A DNA stretch of 64,000 nucleotides, taken from Leptodactylus fallax. Lineage: Eukaryota > Chordata > Amphibia > Anura > Leptodactylidae. The stretch spans positions 4,588,001 through 4,652,000 of the forward strand of contig CAMRHE010000115.1 of NCBI GenBank assembly GCA_947044405.1. Reading direction: 5' to 3'. Each line of letters opens with the position of its first letter. Within the stretch, counting starts at the first letter, position 1. This document shows, in pieces, positions 54,066-64,000 of the stretch. The position numbers were made by a program, and so were the translations under genes. A model generated the notes under the pieces. The model had not been told where the DNA came from and did no database searches. It saw only the letters and a program-made list of their open reading frames with translations.

Positions 54066-55661
54066 AGGGGCTGACATCAATTCGGCTGGACGCGATGCGT
54101 CCGCATCTAAGTAATTACCCGGACAGGGCTGCAGCTCGTTTGTTGTTGGAGGGTTTTTCGGTTCGGTTTCGATACCCTTTGTTGAAGGTGAGTTTGGGGG
54201 GACCAGACAGAACCTGCGATCAGCTTATCAGCACTCACAGGTGGTATCCGAAAAAGTGCAAAAGGAAGTAAAGTTGGGGCATATGGCGGGTCCGTTTTTG
54301 GAAGTTCCAGTGCCTAATTTGAGGGTGTCCCCGTTGGGAGTGGTTCCCAAAAAAGATCCAGGAAAGTTTAGGCTGATTCATCACCTGTTGTTCCCTAAGG
54401 GAACGTCGGTGAATGATGGCATTGACCCCAGCTTCTGGTCTATATTTCCTTTGATGCGGCAATAAAATGGGTACGGGAGTTTGGACAAGGGGCGTTGCTG
54501 GAAAAGGCTGATGTGGAATCCGCATTTCGCCTTTTGTCAGTACACCCCAAGAGTTTGTATTTATTGGGTTTTTCCTGGGAAGGGAGTTACTTCATTGACC
54601 GTTGTTTGCCCATGGGATGTTCTATCTCATGTGCTTATTTTGAAGCGTTTAGTGCATTCATGGAGTGGGTGGTCCGTAAGATAACGGGTTGGGCTTCAGT
54701 CATTCATTATTTGGATGACTTATTATGTATTGGGGCTTCGGGATCTGGGGTGTGTTCGGAACTGCTGCATACATTAGAGAATACGGCGAGGCGTTTCAGA
54801 ATTCCTTTGGCAGCGGAAAAAACAGAAGGGCCGATGATAGCCTTGACGTTTTTGGGTATTATGATCGACACTGAAGCGATGCAGTGTCGCCTGCCGGAGG
54901 ATAAGCTGCGGCAGCTTCGCTCTGAGGTTCAAGGGGCACAGCGGTGGAAAAAGTTGATGTTGCGGGAACTACAATCTTTATTGGGAAAATTCAATTTTGC
55001 TTGTCGCATAATGCCCATGGGGAGGGTCTTTTGTCGGAGACTAGCAGCGGAGACTGTTGGGGTTGTGGAACCCCATCATTACGTGCACCTGGGTAGGGAA
55101 CTCAGAGACGATTTGAGGTTCTGGGATGCTTTTTTGGTTAATTACAATGGTCGTTCCTTGGTTATAAGGGAGGTAGTGGATTTCAATGTTACAGAATTGT
55201 TTACGGATGCGTTCGGGAGTGTAGGTTTCGGGGCTTACTGCCACGGGAGATGGTGTGTGGGTTCTTGGCCTGACTCATGGCGGGCCGAGGGTTGGGGGAG
55301 GAATTTAGTGCTTCTGGAATTGTTTCCAATTGTGGTGGCACTGGCTACGTGGGGGAACCAGTTTCAGAACAGGAAGGTTCGTCTGTTTTGTGATAACTTG
55401 GGGGTGGTACAGGCAATTAACAGATTAACCACATCATCTCCCCCTGTGGTTTGTGTTTTGCAAAAGTTGGTGTTGTTGTGTTTATCGTTGAATGCGTGGG
55501 TGGTGGCGAAACACGTTCCTAGAGTGGAGAATAGTATTGCTGATGCATTGTCTCGTTTGCAGTGGGAACGTTTTCGTCAGCTGGCACCGGAGGCGGAGAA
55601 GGAAGGGGACGTGTGGCCTGTGGATCTCTGGGAGCTGCCATTCGGGTGGCGTGTGGTTTGA
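54066..55661 (+). pseudogene. Ngaro/DIRS reverse transcriptase-RNase H, two frameshifts
   Basis: The N-terminal IRLDAMRPHLSNYPDRAAAR block (54075 on) starts in the Gag frame. A shift near 54255 leads to VSPLGVVPKKDPGKFRLIHH and NDGIDPSFW, and a second shift near 54440 leads to the long frame 54445-55661. That frame has RT motifs ADVESAFRLL, DRCLPMGCSISCAYFE and catalytic HYLDDLL, then LTFLGIMID, and RNase H motifs ELFTDAFGS, LLELFPIVVALATWG, RLFCDNLGVV and SIADALSR. All catalytic acidic residues of both enzymes are still readable. The end overlaps the recombinase frame by about 100 bp, as often seen in this order. Confidence 0.92.
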
Positions 55662-57147
55662 TTTCTTCATCCTTGGCTAAGGGCACTTGGGCAGCTTATG
55701 GGGCATCTTGGCAGCACTGGGAGGAGTGGAAGGCCTTGTTTTCATCTCAGGTTGAGGGCGAGGAGGTTCTGTTGTTTTTACTGATTGGACAGTGTAAGGA
55801 AGAAGGGTGGTCCGTGGTATGGGTGAATAGATTGTTGACAGGCTTAGCATTTGGTTTCTGGGCACAGGATATGTGGGATGTCACAAAAGCATTTGTGGTA
55901 CGGCAAGCGCTCAAAGGGTGGTGGCGGGGCTGGGCCTCAGCGGACAAGAGGCGTTCGGTGTCCTTTCAATTGTTGTAGGAGTTAGGTAGGTCGGTGGAGC
56001 AAGTGTGTCGCTCACCGCATGAAATTTGCTTGTTTAAAGTGGCATTTTCCTTAGCATTTTTTGGGGCGCTTTGGCTTGGGGAGTTAGTGAGTCCATATAC
56101 ATGTCGAGCAGGGGGTTTATTTTCAGATGAGGTACATCTATATGGGGACAGAGTGGAATTTGGGACTCGTAGGTCAAAAACCGACCAGACAGAGCGAGGT
56201 GCAAAAGTGGTGTTGTTTGCGGAATTGAAATGTGTCTGGTTAAGTGTTTGAATGACTTCTTGCCAGAAGTTAGATGTGTCGGAGAGCCCCTGCTACGGCA
56301 CGTAGATGGGTCCATCTTATCTCGGTTTCAATTTTTGGCATTGTTTGAAAAATGTTTGGAGGGCTGTGGTCATCTTCCACAGGATTTCGGGGTGTGATGA
56401 ACCGACCCTCAGTTTTATATCTTTCTTGGAAGTGTGTTTTTACTTGCTCATGTCAGACCTCCCCCCACTTGTTGGAATGTGGTGCTTAAGTTGAATGCCT
56501 CACTGATTTTTATCCCTTTCCCGATGTCCAAAGGGGGGAGGGGTGGGCTAATGACCTACAACTAACCCAGGCACCCATCTTTCCTTCTAACCAGCATAGA
56601 TTCCTCTTTTCGTGAGGAGAGGGCTGGCTGGGGGGGAGGTGAAGGGTGTAGCGGGGGGAGGGTCTCACACTGAGGTAGAGAGAGGTCTTTGGTTTTTTGT
56701 GTGGAAGCTGAAAGAGAGACAGCTAAGAGCAGAGCTGTCAGGTATCATTCTATATTTTATTTTCCCTTTTTGTTTTTTGTATTGTATCATCGCATTTTGC
56801 TTGTATGTTTATGCTTGATCATATTAATATTGTATATCTCTGTATATGCTATTAATTTGTACCGACCCACTTGGGTTATTAAATATATAAAATTTATACA
56901 GCTCGTTTCATTCTATCCTATGACCCAGTATACTCACGGTGTGTGAGTGGGAGGTTAAGAAAGAAGGTTGATCGCAGGTACGCCAGGAGGCTTGGCGAGG
57001 CGATATTCTTCACACGGGGGTCATTCGTTCAAAATTGGGGCAGCGACAGAGGCAGCACGTAGGGGGTTAGCCGATGAGATAGTACAGCAGATTGGGAGAT
57101 GGGAGTCTGTCCGTATCCGGTCTTATGTTAGGCCGGCTTGGTTATAG
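55562..57147 (+). pseudogene. Ngaro/DIRS tyrosine recombinase, catalytic residues replaced and gene interrupted
   Basis: This enzyme would integrate circular element DNA by site-specific recombination. The core begins LISSSLAKGTWAAYGASWQH; an in-frame TAG lies at 55976-55978; the box with the first catalytic Arg reads FFGALWLGELVSP, with Trp (56072-56074) where Arg is expected. After a frameshift near 56245 the frame gives EPLLRHVDGSILSRFQF and ends at PQDFGV-stop (56395). About 580 bp of non-coding sequence follow. The frame resumes as ARRYSSHGGHSFKIGAATEA with the second catalytic Arg as Lys (57031-57033), then IGRWESVRIRSYVRPAWL with the Tyr nucleophile (57124-57126) and a stop at 57145. 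His of the HxxR box is kept. Confidence 0.88.
56398..56975 (+). other. Non-coding segment interrupting the recombinase gene
   Basis: It separates the DFGV and ARRYSSH parts of the recombinase. It contains pyrimidine-rich runs (TTTTATTTTCCCTTTTTG near 56755) and an AT-rich stretch to 56895. No inverted ends or clear target duplication are seen. It may be an insertion or a decayed intron. Confidence 0.5.
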
Positions 57148-57218
57148 CTTGATTGTGTGATTTGTTCATTGTTTAAAGGTGTCGTGTCATTATGGTTTAT
57201 TTCTGTTTTTTCTTTTAG

Positions 57219-57807
57219 GGGAAGTAGTGTTGGAGCTAGTGTGGTATCTGGGCCACTTATATGTCTTTTGGGGGGTATTACGGGCCACGGTTCGCCTAGA
57301 TGGACGTCAGATGGGTTTTCCGAGAGAGCGAGTTGTGGTTAGATGGCTGGGATTCCGAGGTATGTGTTGGTCCAGAGTGTTACCCGAGTTTCATCATTTT
57401 TCACGCCTGGATAGGTCACCTGATGTCCTGGTTTTGCACGTGGCTGGGAACGATTTAGGGGCCAGGCCATTCCGGGAACGTATTAGAGACATCAAGTTTG
57501 ACATGCTACGCCTGTGGGCTTTATCCCCAGGTCTGGTTACGGTGTGGTCCGACATGGTTTATCAGCATGTCTGGAGAGGAGCAAGGTGCATAGATAGCAT
57601 CAATAGGGCGCATATAAAAGTGAATAGGGCATTGGCGCAATTTTTTAAAAGGAATGGGTTTGTCACAGGGAGTTGGAATCAGGAGAAGGAGGTTTTAGGG
57701 GTAGGGATGGAGTGCATCTCAATGCCATTGGAACGGATCTCTGGTGCTTGGCCATACAGGACAGTATAGAGACAGCGCTAAAGGTGTGGAGGGACGCGAA
57801 GTCTTAA
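57219..57807 (+). pseudogene. SGNH/GDSL-type hydrolase of the Ngaro element
   Basis: In frame from about 57220: VVLELVWYLGHLYVFWG, where block I normally has Gly-His/Asp-Ser; the serine nucleophile is replaced by Leu (TTA at 57257-57259, one base from TCA). Block III follows as DVLVLHVAGNDLGARPF (Asn of the oxyanion hole kept), then LVTVWSDMVYQHVWRGA. After a frameshift at about 57700, block V reads GDGVHLNAIGTDLW with the catalytic Asp (57706-57708) and His (57715-57717), ending at TAA 57805-57807. About 195 residues, similar to the domain found in vertebrate Ngaro elements; its role in the cycle is unknown. A strong pyrimidine tract and AG (57201-57218) sit just before the coding start and may be a splice acceptor. 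Confidence 0.82.
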
Positions 57808-58140
57808 GGAGTCAAGACTTTGCGTTTTTGGCAGGGGGTCCTTGGAGTTGGGAATTAAGGATGTGGATGCTTTTGGTTGAGGGGGGAAGCTGAGAAGGCT
57901 CTGGACTCCCCAAAAGCAATAGCTCTGCTATTTCAGGATCTTTGTCTGGCCTGAGATTGGGGGATCTTGTAAGTTAGAGATCCTTTCACCATGGTGGGGT
58001 GATTTGGTGCCAGAGTGTGGGCTCCGAGGACCTCCGTGTCAAAAGGTTATAACTGGGACCTGGTAACTGTTAATAAATTTTGTATGTGTTTTTGTTAATA
58101 AAATGGCTGCTGTGGCCAATTCATTCCATCTATTGTGTCG
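57808..58140 (+). other. Ngaro 3' untranslated region (approximate)
   Basis: It opens with a hairpin AAGTCTTAAGGAGTCAAGACTT (57798-57819). TGTTAATAAATTTTG and TTGTTAATAAAATGGC near 58070-58105 give two AATAAA-like poly(A) signals. Split direct repeats were not detected. Confidence 0.5.
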
Positions 58141-58939
58141 AGTATTTATTTACACAGGGAAGTAATGATGGTGAATTGGAGGAAGGACTGGACAATAACG
58201 CGTCATGCATTGTTATACGTGCGACAGTAAAGATTCTGAACTTTGAGGTTTAAATTTCATTAAAATCAAGAAAACTACAGAAATGTTTCATTTCATCTAT
58301 CTGTGAATCATTTCTAACACTGAGAGGGATTGTATTAGTGGAGGAAAATTAATAGGACACTGAGCTGATGACTTCCAGCAGGTGACACCATGTAGAACTG
58401 CAGGTTACAAATGCTATGTATTATAGGAACTGTTAAGAGTAAATGTCGCTGTTATAGAATTCCCTGTATAGGACTGAGATGTAAGAACAGTAACTGAAAG
58501 GCAAATGGCAACAATACTTAATGAAAACTGACCTAATAGAGGAAATATCTAGGAGAACTTGCATTGCTGTCTCAAGCAATTCCCTCGATGAATGTCTTTT
58601 AGACTGCAATCCCTCCAGTCCTGAAATGGACAAAAACAATGTGTGGGTTTTCAGTAAATACTTGTTCTTATTTATTAAAGGAGTTGTCTGTGGGTGTAAT
58701 TGTACTTACATGCACTGTGGTTTTCATGATGCTGGACATGGGGGTTGGGGGTTGGTTCTGACCCTGGATCACGTGATCGGAACGGGTCCCCCAGGCCTTC
58801 TCCCTCCTCTCTCATTTTTAATCCCAATCACCTGTGCTAAGGGGTCTAGCTTTACTATAGTCAGCCAGCTCTCATATTACTACCTGTGAAATAAGGAGAA
58901 GAGGGAGGAGGTTGAGCAACCCAGAAAATGGAGGCTGGT
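58141..58939. other. Unassigned DNA
   Basis: No domain or element ends recognised. The frame 58521-58889 has no familiar motif. Confidence 0.5.
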
Positions 58940-59330
58940 TTTGTGGGGCAACTGGAGGGGGACTGTATACTATAGAGGCAACTAGAAGGGGGGACTGTAT
59001 AGTGTGGGGACAACTGTTGGGTGGACTGTATACTGTGGGGGCAACTGGAGGAGGCTATATACTGTGGGGCCAACTGGAGGGTGGACTGTATACTTTGGAG
59101 GACACCCGAAGGAGGCTATATACTGTGGGGCCAACAGTAGGGTGGACTGTATACTGTGGGGTCAACTGGAAGAGGCTATATACTGTGGGACCAACTGGAG
59201 TGGGACTGTATGCTGTGGGTGCAATTGAAGAGTTACATTATGAAGTGGGGGAATACAGTGTCAAGGCCACTATAGGGGCGTTACACTGTGTGAGGGCACA
59301 AAGAGACATTGATGGGGATGGGCAGCTCCA
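58940..59330 (+). repeat. Minisatellite, unit about 30 bp
   Basis: Imperfect copies of GGACTGTATACTGTGGGGCC followed by AACTGGAGG alternate with GGCTATATACTGTGGGG variants, up to about 59235; diverged copies continue with GGCCACTATAGGGGC. Related in style to the arrays at 4165 and 42250. ORFs over it are products of the repeat. Confidence 0.88.
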
Positions 59331-60528
59331 AAGTTGAGGTGGGTGGGGCTGTAGGTGGGTCTTACTATACGTAAATTTGCCTCAGTGAACTCCGCACATT
59401 CTGTCCCTCTTTCCGTTCATTGAAAGTTGGTAGGTATGTATATGAAGAAAGTAATTGTTGTGAAGTCACAGTATAGTAATGGAGGTGCATTTTCTTATCC
59501 ACATCTTCTTCTATCCTCCATAGTTATCTCTAACTGTACCCTAGGGCTCAGTGGAAATGGGCTGCTGCTATATCTGCTACCCTGGTAGTGACACCCATGT
59601 CCACACATCAATGAGGGAATCCCTCCGCACCTTACAGACTTAGGAACATCTTGGAGTAGATCTGCATTATCTACCAACGCCACCTCCTAAGAATCACACA
59701 CAAGATAATGGGTACAGTGCTTAAACATGAGTCAGAAATTCTTATATCCTATTTTATATGGCGCATAATGCCATGCATGCTTCTACATCACTACTCCGCA
59801 GTTTATAAATAATATATGCTTTTTTCCACATTAAAAAACATAGCTATAATAGTACATAACCTATCAATTAGATGATGACTTCTGACTGACCTCAAAAATA
59901 AGGGGTGAGGGGGTTCTAGCATAGCAGAAATTCAATATATATGTTAATATACAGAAGCAATATCATAACACATTAAGCTCTGTGGTAATGGCTTCCTGAG
60001 TACATATAGTAAGAAGCCACCCCTGAGTTGTAACTACAGTAAATAAGTGCTGTGGAGCTTAGTGCATATGAAGATTGAGTGGTTACTTGCATCCCTGGCA
60101 GAGTCATTAATCTGGATAAACAGGTTTATAGCAATAGTATGAGATCGCCCTATGATAGGTCTACAGAGGCTGGGATATATTACCATTATGATCATGGCAT
60201 ACATAAATCTCATTTCTCCAATGTAGATTGTATTAATCCTGTCACAACAAGGTTTCCATACTGTATGTTCCAAGACTGTTATGTGTTTTTTCACATTAGT
60301 AATTTTTATGCGGGTTTTGTAGAACATATTGTTACGACTGTGTATGTAGTACACCACTGATGTCTACAGTTTGGAGTATGTTGCAAATGCGCCATGCTGA
60401 TATTTCAGATTGAAGGCCATTAGTTTTCAGGTGAAAAACAGAATAAAATGTGTTAGACATTTCTCGAACTTGAAAAACATGCAGTTATTATTTAAAATGG
60501 CATAATGTGAACGCAGCCCAATCTAAGG
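59331..60528. other. Unassigned DNA
   Basis: No gene, RNA or element ends recognised. The frames at 60034-60360 have no domain. Confidence 0.5.
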
Positions 60529-62113
60529 CTGAGGCCCCACGTTGCGGAAAAACTGCTTTTTTAAATTTTGTTACTTTATATTTTTATTAAAGTTACATAT
60601 TTAATTAATATTGATGGTTTCTCTTTATTTTAATCTAAACAGTCCTGTTTATTCAGGGAAACCATCAACAGGTAGGCCAGTTGCTATTGACGGATCTTCT
60701 TTATCTTCTTTACTTGTGTCTATTTTTAGGGGTTTTTTTGGGAATAGGCTGCAGGTTTAGCCACATCTTAATATGATAATAAGATCTGCAAACTGCAGTT
60801 ACCCTACCTGCCAATGGCTTCCAAATTACAAAAGCTATTTTTTAAATAAAATATGATTGTATAATTTTAATGGCACCAGTTTCAGATTAAAAAAAAAAAA
60901 AACTGCTAATTTTATTGCAAATTTTGCTGCGTTTCTGGAGCCAAGAGTTCTTTTGACGTTTTTGATGTCATTTTTTGATTATGATTTATGATTATGCCCC
61001 CCGTAGCAAGCCGCAGCTGAAAAATGCTGCGGAAAAGACTGCATTTGAAATGCATTGCGTTTTTTTCTACAGCACTTTTCACAGAAAGTCTGCAGAGTTT
61101 TCCTCTGCGTACTTTCTGCTTCTATTATACCTATATGGAAAACACCCGCAATTACATAGGTATAATTGACATGCTGCGATTTGCAAAAACACTCGCGTTT
61201 TTGAAATCTCAGCATTTCCGATGCAGATTTTTTTCTGCAATATATGGATGGAATTAGCCAGAATCCCATCCACTTTTCAGCTACTGTAAAATGCTGCGTT
61301 TTGTGCCACAACACTTTTATGACGCAGTTTGTGATGCATTTTTTTACGTGGTTTTTGTTGCTTTTTTTACTATAGCGCACTGTATAGACCTGTATATACC
61401 CTTCACTTTAAAAAAATGCTAGAGGTTTTTGATACATTTTTTGCAAAAAACACGTCAAAAACCACATCACAAACCGCGTCATAAAAGTGTTGCGTTTTTG
61501 TTAAGCGTTCTATTGATTTAAAAGGATTTTTCAAGGCGGAATACGCTTAAAGATAGGTCATGTCGCTTTTTTTTTCCTCTAGTTGAAAAATTCAGCTACT
61601 GTATTAGATCAATGGGGTTCTGACTCCTAACAACCCCACTGGTCAGCTGATTGAAGGGGCCACAGTCGTATTGGAAATAACACTACAATTTCCACTGTGC
61701 AGTGGCCTGGAATGGTACAGCAATTCTTGCCAGTTAAAGGTAATAGGAGAGAGCTGCAGCACCATTCTGGGACCCTGCACAGTGAAGTGAACAGCGCTGT
61801 GCTGTAGCCGCTCCATTCAGCTGATTAGTGGGGATGCCAGGAGTCAGAACCCAACAATCTGATATTAAATGGGGTTTCTGGCCCTGAATGCATTTTTTCA
61901 TTATGAAAAAATCTGCTACTGACTCCCATTGAAATGAATGGGAGGTGTGTTTTTGCGGAAGATTTCCCCTCAAAATGCTCTTACAAAACCTTAGTGTGAA
62001 TTCAACCTTATAGTTCTACCTTCTGCCCAATCCACTCCTGGCTTTGGCTCAAAAAAATGCAGCAAAACCTGCAACATAAAAAGCTGCTTTTCCGCAAAGT
62101 GGGAACTGCCACC
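60529..62113. mobile_element. 1.6-kb foldback non-autonomous DNA element
   Basis: The left end GAGGCCCCACGTTGCGG followed by AAAAACTGCTTTT and the right end, in inverse GGCAGTTCCCACTTTGCGG followed by AAAAGCAGCTTTT, are similar inverted repeats of about 60 bp. A second inner pair lies at 61308-61345 and 61455-61492 (ACACTTTTATGACGC and GCGTCATAAAAGTGT). The sequence type is abundant in frogs. No transposase frame. Confidence 0.68.
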
Positions 62114-62964
62114 TACAAATTCACCTAGCAATGCACCCAAACCATGTTTCCTTGCCGTTCCTATTACATGGTCTGCTAGGGAAACTATAGTGAACTGAGC
62201 TGACTAGGGAGTCTCTATCTTCAGAGTAATTTCTAGGTAGCCATGTATTTCTGGCCATTTAATTGTGAAGGATGAAGGAAAGTTGAAATGATAGTTTAGG
62301 ATGAAGTGCCCGGCCAATTCCCAGTGTTACTACAAAGGTGTTGAATGCGGAGAGACAGAACGGAAAAGGTGTGACTGAGAGTAACTTTGAAGACCCAGAG
62401 GGAAGATTGTGACAAGGACTTTCCAGCTGTGTGAGGTAACACAAGGGTCAGACTAAGAGCTCGTGCTCCAGGATGTGCTGTGGAAGGAATTTCACAGAGA
62501 AACACAGTCCTGGGGTTTCAGCTGTCAGATCTCTCCTTCTCTTTGAACAGATAAAACCGCTTTCCCTCTCTTTTATTCATGACAGTCTCTTTTTTTTTCT
62601 CTGTTCTTTCACTGAGCTGAAAGTTTGACAATTAAATTATATCAAGGTCTGTCTGAAGATTATACAGCACTGGGCTGCCCGGCCGGTCTAGGAGACAGCT
62701 CTGGTCCTAGAGGGCAATTGTGTGGCCTAGAGCATCATATTCTGCCTTCCAAAGCAGTGTATTAGTATAGAGTAAACAATTTATACATCCGCTAGCAGCC
62801 AAATGGAGTGTCTGTGGCTCCAGGATCATGTATAATGTATAGGCTGCGTTCTCACAAGTACCGATGCGTTCCATAAATGGTCATCTTTTCATTTCCATAG
62901 ATAAGAAGTACTCTTTACCTGGGATTCCAATACACATAGTAAAGACATCCTGGAATATTACTGA
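62114..62964. other. Unassigned DNA
   Basis: No gene, RNA or element ends recognised. Confidence 0.5.
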
Positions 62965-64000
62965 TAGTTTTTTATTTTTTTAATCATTAAAATTTTTATA
63001 GAGATTTTTCAGAACAACACACATTAGAAGCATAATGAAAGAAAATGGTTTCCATAACTAGGGTGAGATGGGAGGTGGAGGGAAGACAGAGACGAAACAT
63101 GGGGGGGGGGACACAAGGAGGGGGAGGGAAAAGAACCAAGGATATTGCACTCTGACGCAGCAGAGCAATCAGTACCAGGGTGAGAAGTGCAAAATAACAG
63201 ATTCCAATAAGATTGAGGGCGAGGAAGAGGGGAATGAAATTTCTAGTAGGTATACAAATGTCAGCGTGTACCTAGGGGGGGGGGTGTAGATGCACATGTG
63301 AGGAGGGTTGGGTGAAGGTCAGGATAAAATGGGCAGAAGGGAAGCTAGTGAGGTTAGTAGCGAAAGGACATCTGAAAGGCGGCGGAATAGTAAAAGGTGT
63401 TCCACAGGAGCCATACTTTTAGGTGAGCACTATCATCCCGTCTCAATTCAGCAACCATGTCTTCCATGTGTCTTATGTGCAGGATCTCTTAGAGCCAGAG
63501 TGTTAGGGTTAGGGGTGAAGAGGACTTCCATAATCTGGTATAATGGATCTGGCCGCTAACAATAGGAAGCCTATCCATTTGCGGATGTGTTTTTGAAGTT
63601 TGTAGGGAAATATGGAGAGGAGGAGAGAGGCAGGATCATCCTTCAGTGTAACACCCGTCTTATCCTTAATAGTTCTACTTTCCTCATTCCAGAAAGGGTG
63701 AAGCTGAGGGCAATTCCACTAGACGTGAAGCATGGTGCCGTGGCCATTAGGGCATCTCCAGCAACGATCAATAGCTGTGCGGAAGATCTCATGGAGAACC
63801 GAGGGGACGCTGTACCAGCATGATAGAATTTTTTTAGTTGGTTTCCTGGGCCCTGCACGAGATAGAAAATTGGAAGGCTGTGAGGAACACGCCTGGTGGA
63901 AAGGAGGTCCCCAGTTCCCTCTCTCATGTGACAGTAAATGGATGTGGGGTTGTGTTTGACATCGGAGAATAAGTTGTAGATAACTGAGATAGAGTGGTAT
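62965..64000 (-). mobile_element. L1-like LINE, 3' end (continues beyond window)
   Basis: The minus strand carries an ORF2 C-terminus (64000-63509), about 500 bp of 3' untranslated sequence that is purine-rich on the plus strand, and an A-rich tail at about 62985-62965 (ATTAAAAAAATAAAAAAC on the minus strand). The rest of the element lies right of the window. Confidence 0.78.
63509..64000 (-). pseudogene. L1-like ORF2 protein, C-terminal 163 codons
   Basis: Minus-strand frame from the window edge to TAA at 63511-63509. The diagnostic part is LSCWYSVPSVLHEIFRT followed by CWRCPNGHGTMLHV and WNCPQLHPFWNE, the Cys/His-rich segment near the end of L1-clade ORF2 that follows the reverse transcriptase domain. 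A TAG at 63721-63719 replaces the first Trp of the usual H-x-W-W-x-C signature. The tail AARSIIPDY is also typical. The endonuclease and RT domains would lie beyond 64000. Confidence 0.82.

Larger units (their letters stand above)
52395..58140 (+). mobile_element. Ngaro/DIRS-type tyrosine-recombinase retrotransposon with SGNH hydrolase
   Basis: Four domains lie in order on the plus strand: Gag, RT-RNase H, tyrosine recombinase and an SGNH-type hydrolase. No DDE integrase or protease is present, which is the signature of the DIRS order. The hydrolase and the apparent lack of a methyltransferase domain point to the Ngaro group (established knowledge of the order). The split direct repeats expected at the ends were not found, so both borders are approximate; the 3' side has AATAAA-type signals near 58075 and 58100. 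At least six frameshifts or stops make the copy inactive. Confidence 0.85.

Noticed and set aside
58912..59337. 141-codon frame rich in Gly, Tyr and Thr
   Set aside because: Translation of a 30-bp tandem repeat, not a gene.
60979..61380. 133-codon minus-strand frame with many Lys and Cys
   Set aside because: Lies wholly in a foldback DNA element; composition reflects its TGC/AAA-rich repeats.

Overview
This window looks like intergenic or intronic DNA from a large, repeat-rich vertebrate genome, most likely a frog or toad. That assignment is inferred from the repeats: several Tc1-like families, Penelope-like elements, a tyrosine-recombinase retroelement with a hydrolase gene, many short TTAA-flanked elements starting AAAGGGGTTGTCC, and a tRNA-related SINE. 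I recognise no host exon. Every coding stretch I can support belongs to a mobile element.

Layout. 1-0.75 kb: 5' part of a Tc1-like element with an open transposase frame running off the window. 0.95-2.45 kb: a Tc1 copy whose 5' end is an inverted copy of its own 3' third (two 556-bp arms). 3.7-6.4 kb: an hAT-like non-autonomous element with an internal minisatellite, a 105-bp hairpin element, and a broken Tc1 copy with an internal inversion and a nested repeat. 6.4-15 kb: mostly unassigned sequence, one 766-bp TTAA element, and a repeat-poor stretch with a CTCF-like motif and homeodomain-type sites. 15.1-16.6 kb: a near full-length, decayed Tc1. 17.7-18.9 kb: a Penelope 3' fragment inserted, with a 13-bp target duplication, in a LINE-type 3' end. 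20-26 kb: unassigned DNA with small palindromic elements and ATT arrays. 26.5-27.4 kb: another Tc1.

27.5-37.8 kb is a nested block: a Tc1 copy carries an 8.6-kb Ty3/Gypsy LTR retrotransposon on the minus strand inside its transposase. The Gypsy has two 1121-bp LTRs with only three differences that I count, an ATGG target duplication, intact gag (362 codons) and intact pol (1354 codons; protease, reverse transcriptase, RNase H, integrase). It is the most recently active element here. 39-41.2 kb: a Penelope-like element split by a LINE. 42.2-52 kb: non-autonomous DNA elements, one of which holds a candidate solo LTR.

52.4-58.1 kb is a decayed Ngaro/DIRS-type retroelement with Gag, reverse transcriptase-RNase H, tyrosine recombinase and an SGNH-type hydrolase, read in that order on the plus strand. 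Two catalytic arginines of the recombinase and the hydrolase nucleophile serine are replaced. 58-63 kb holds a minisatellite and a 1.6-kb foldback element. The right edge is the 3' end of an L1-like LINE on the minus strand.

The genes do not form a host pathway. What links them is layered insertion: Gypsy into Tc1, LINE into Penelope, Penelope into a LINE tail, solo LTR into a TTAA element. This gives a readable relative chronology.
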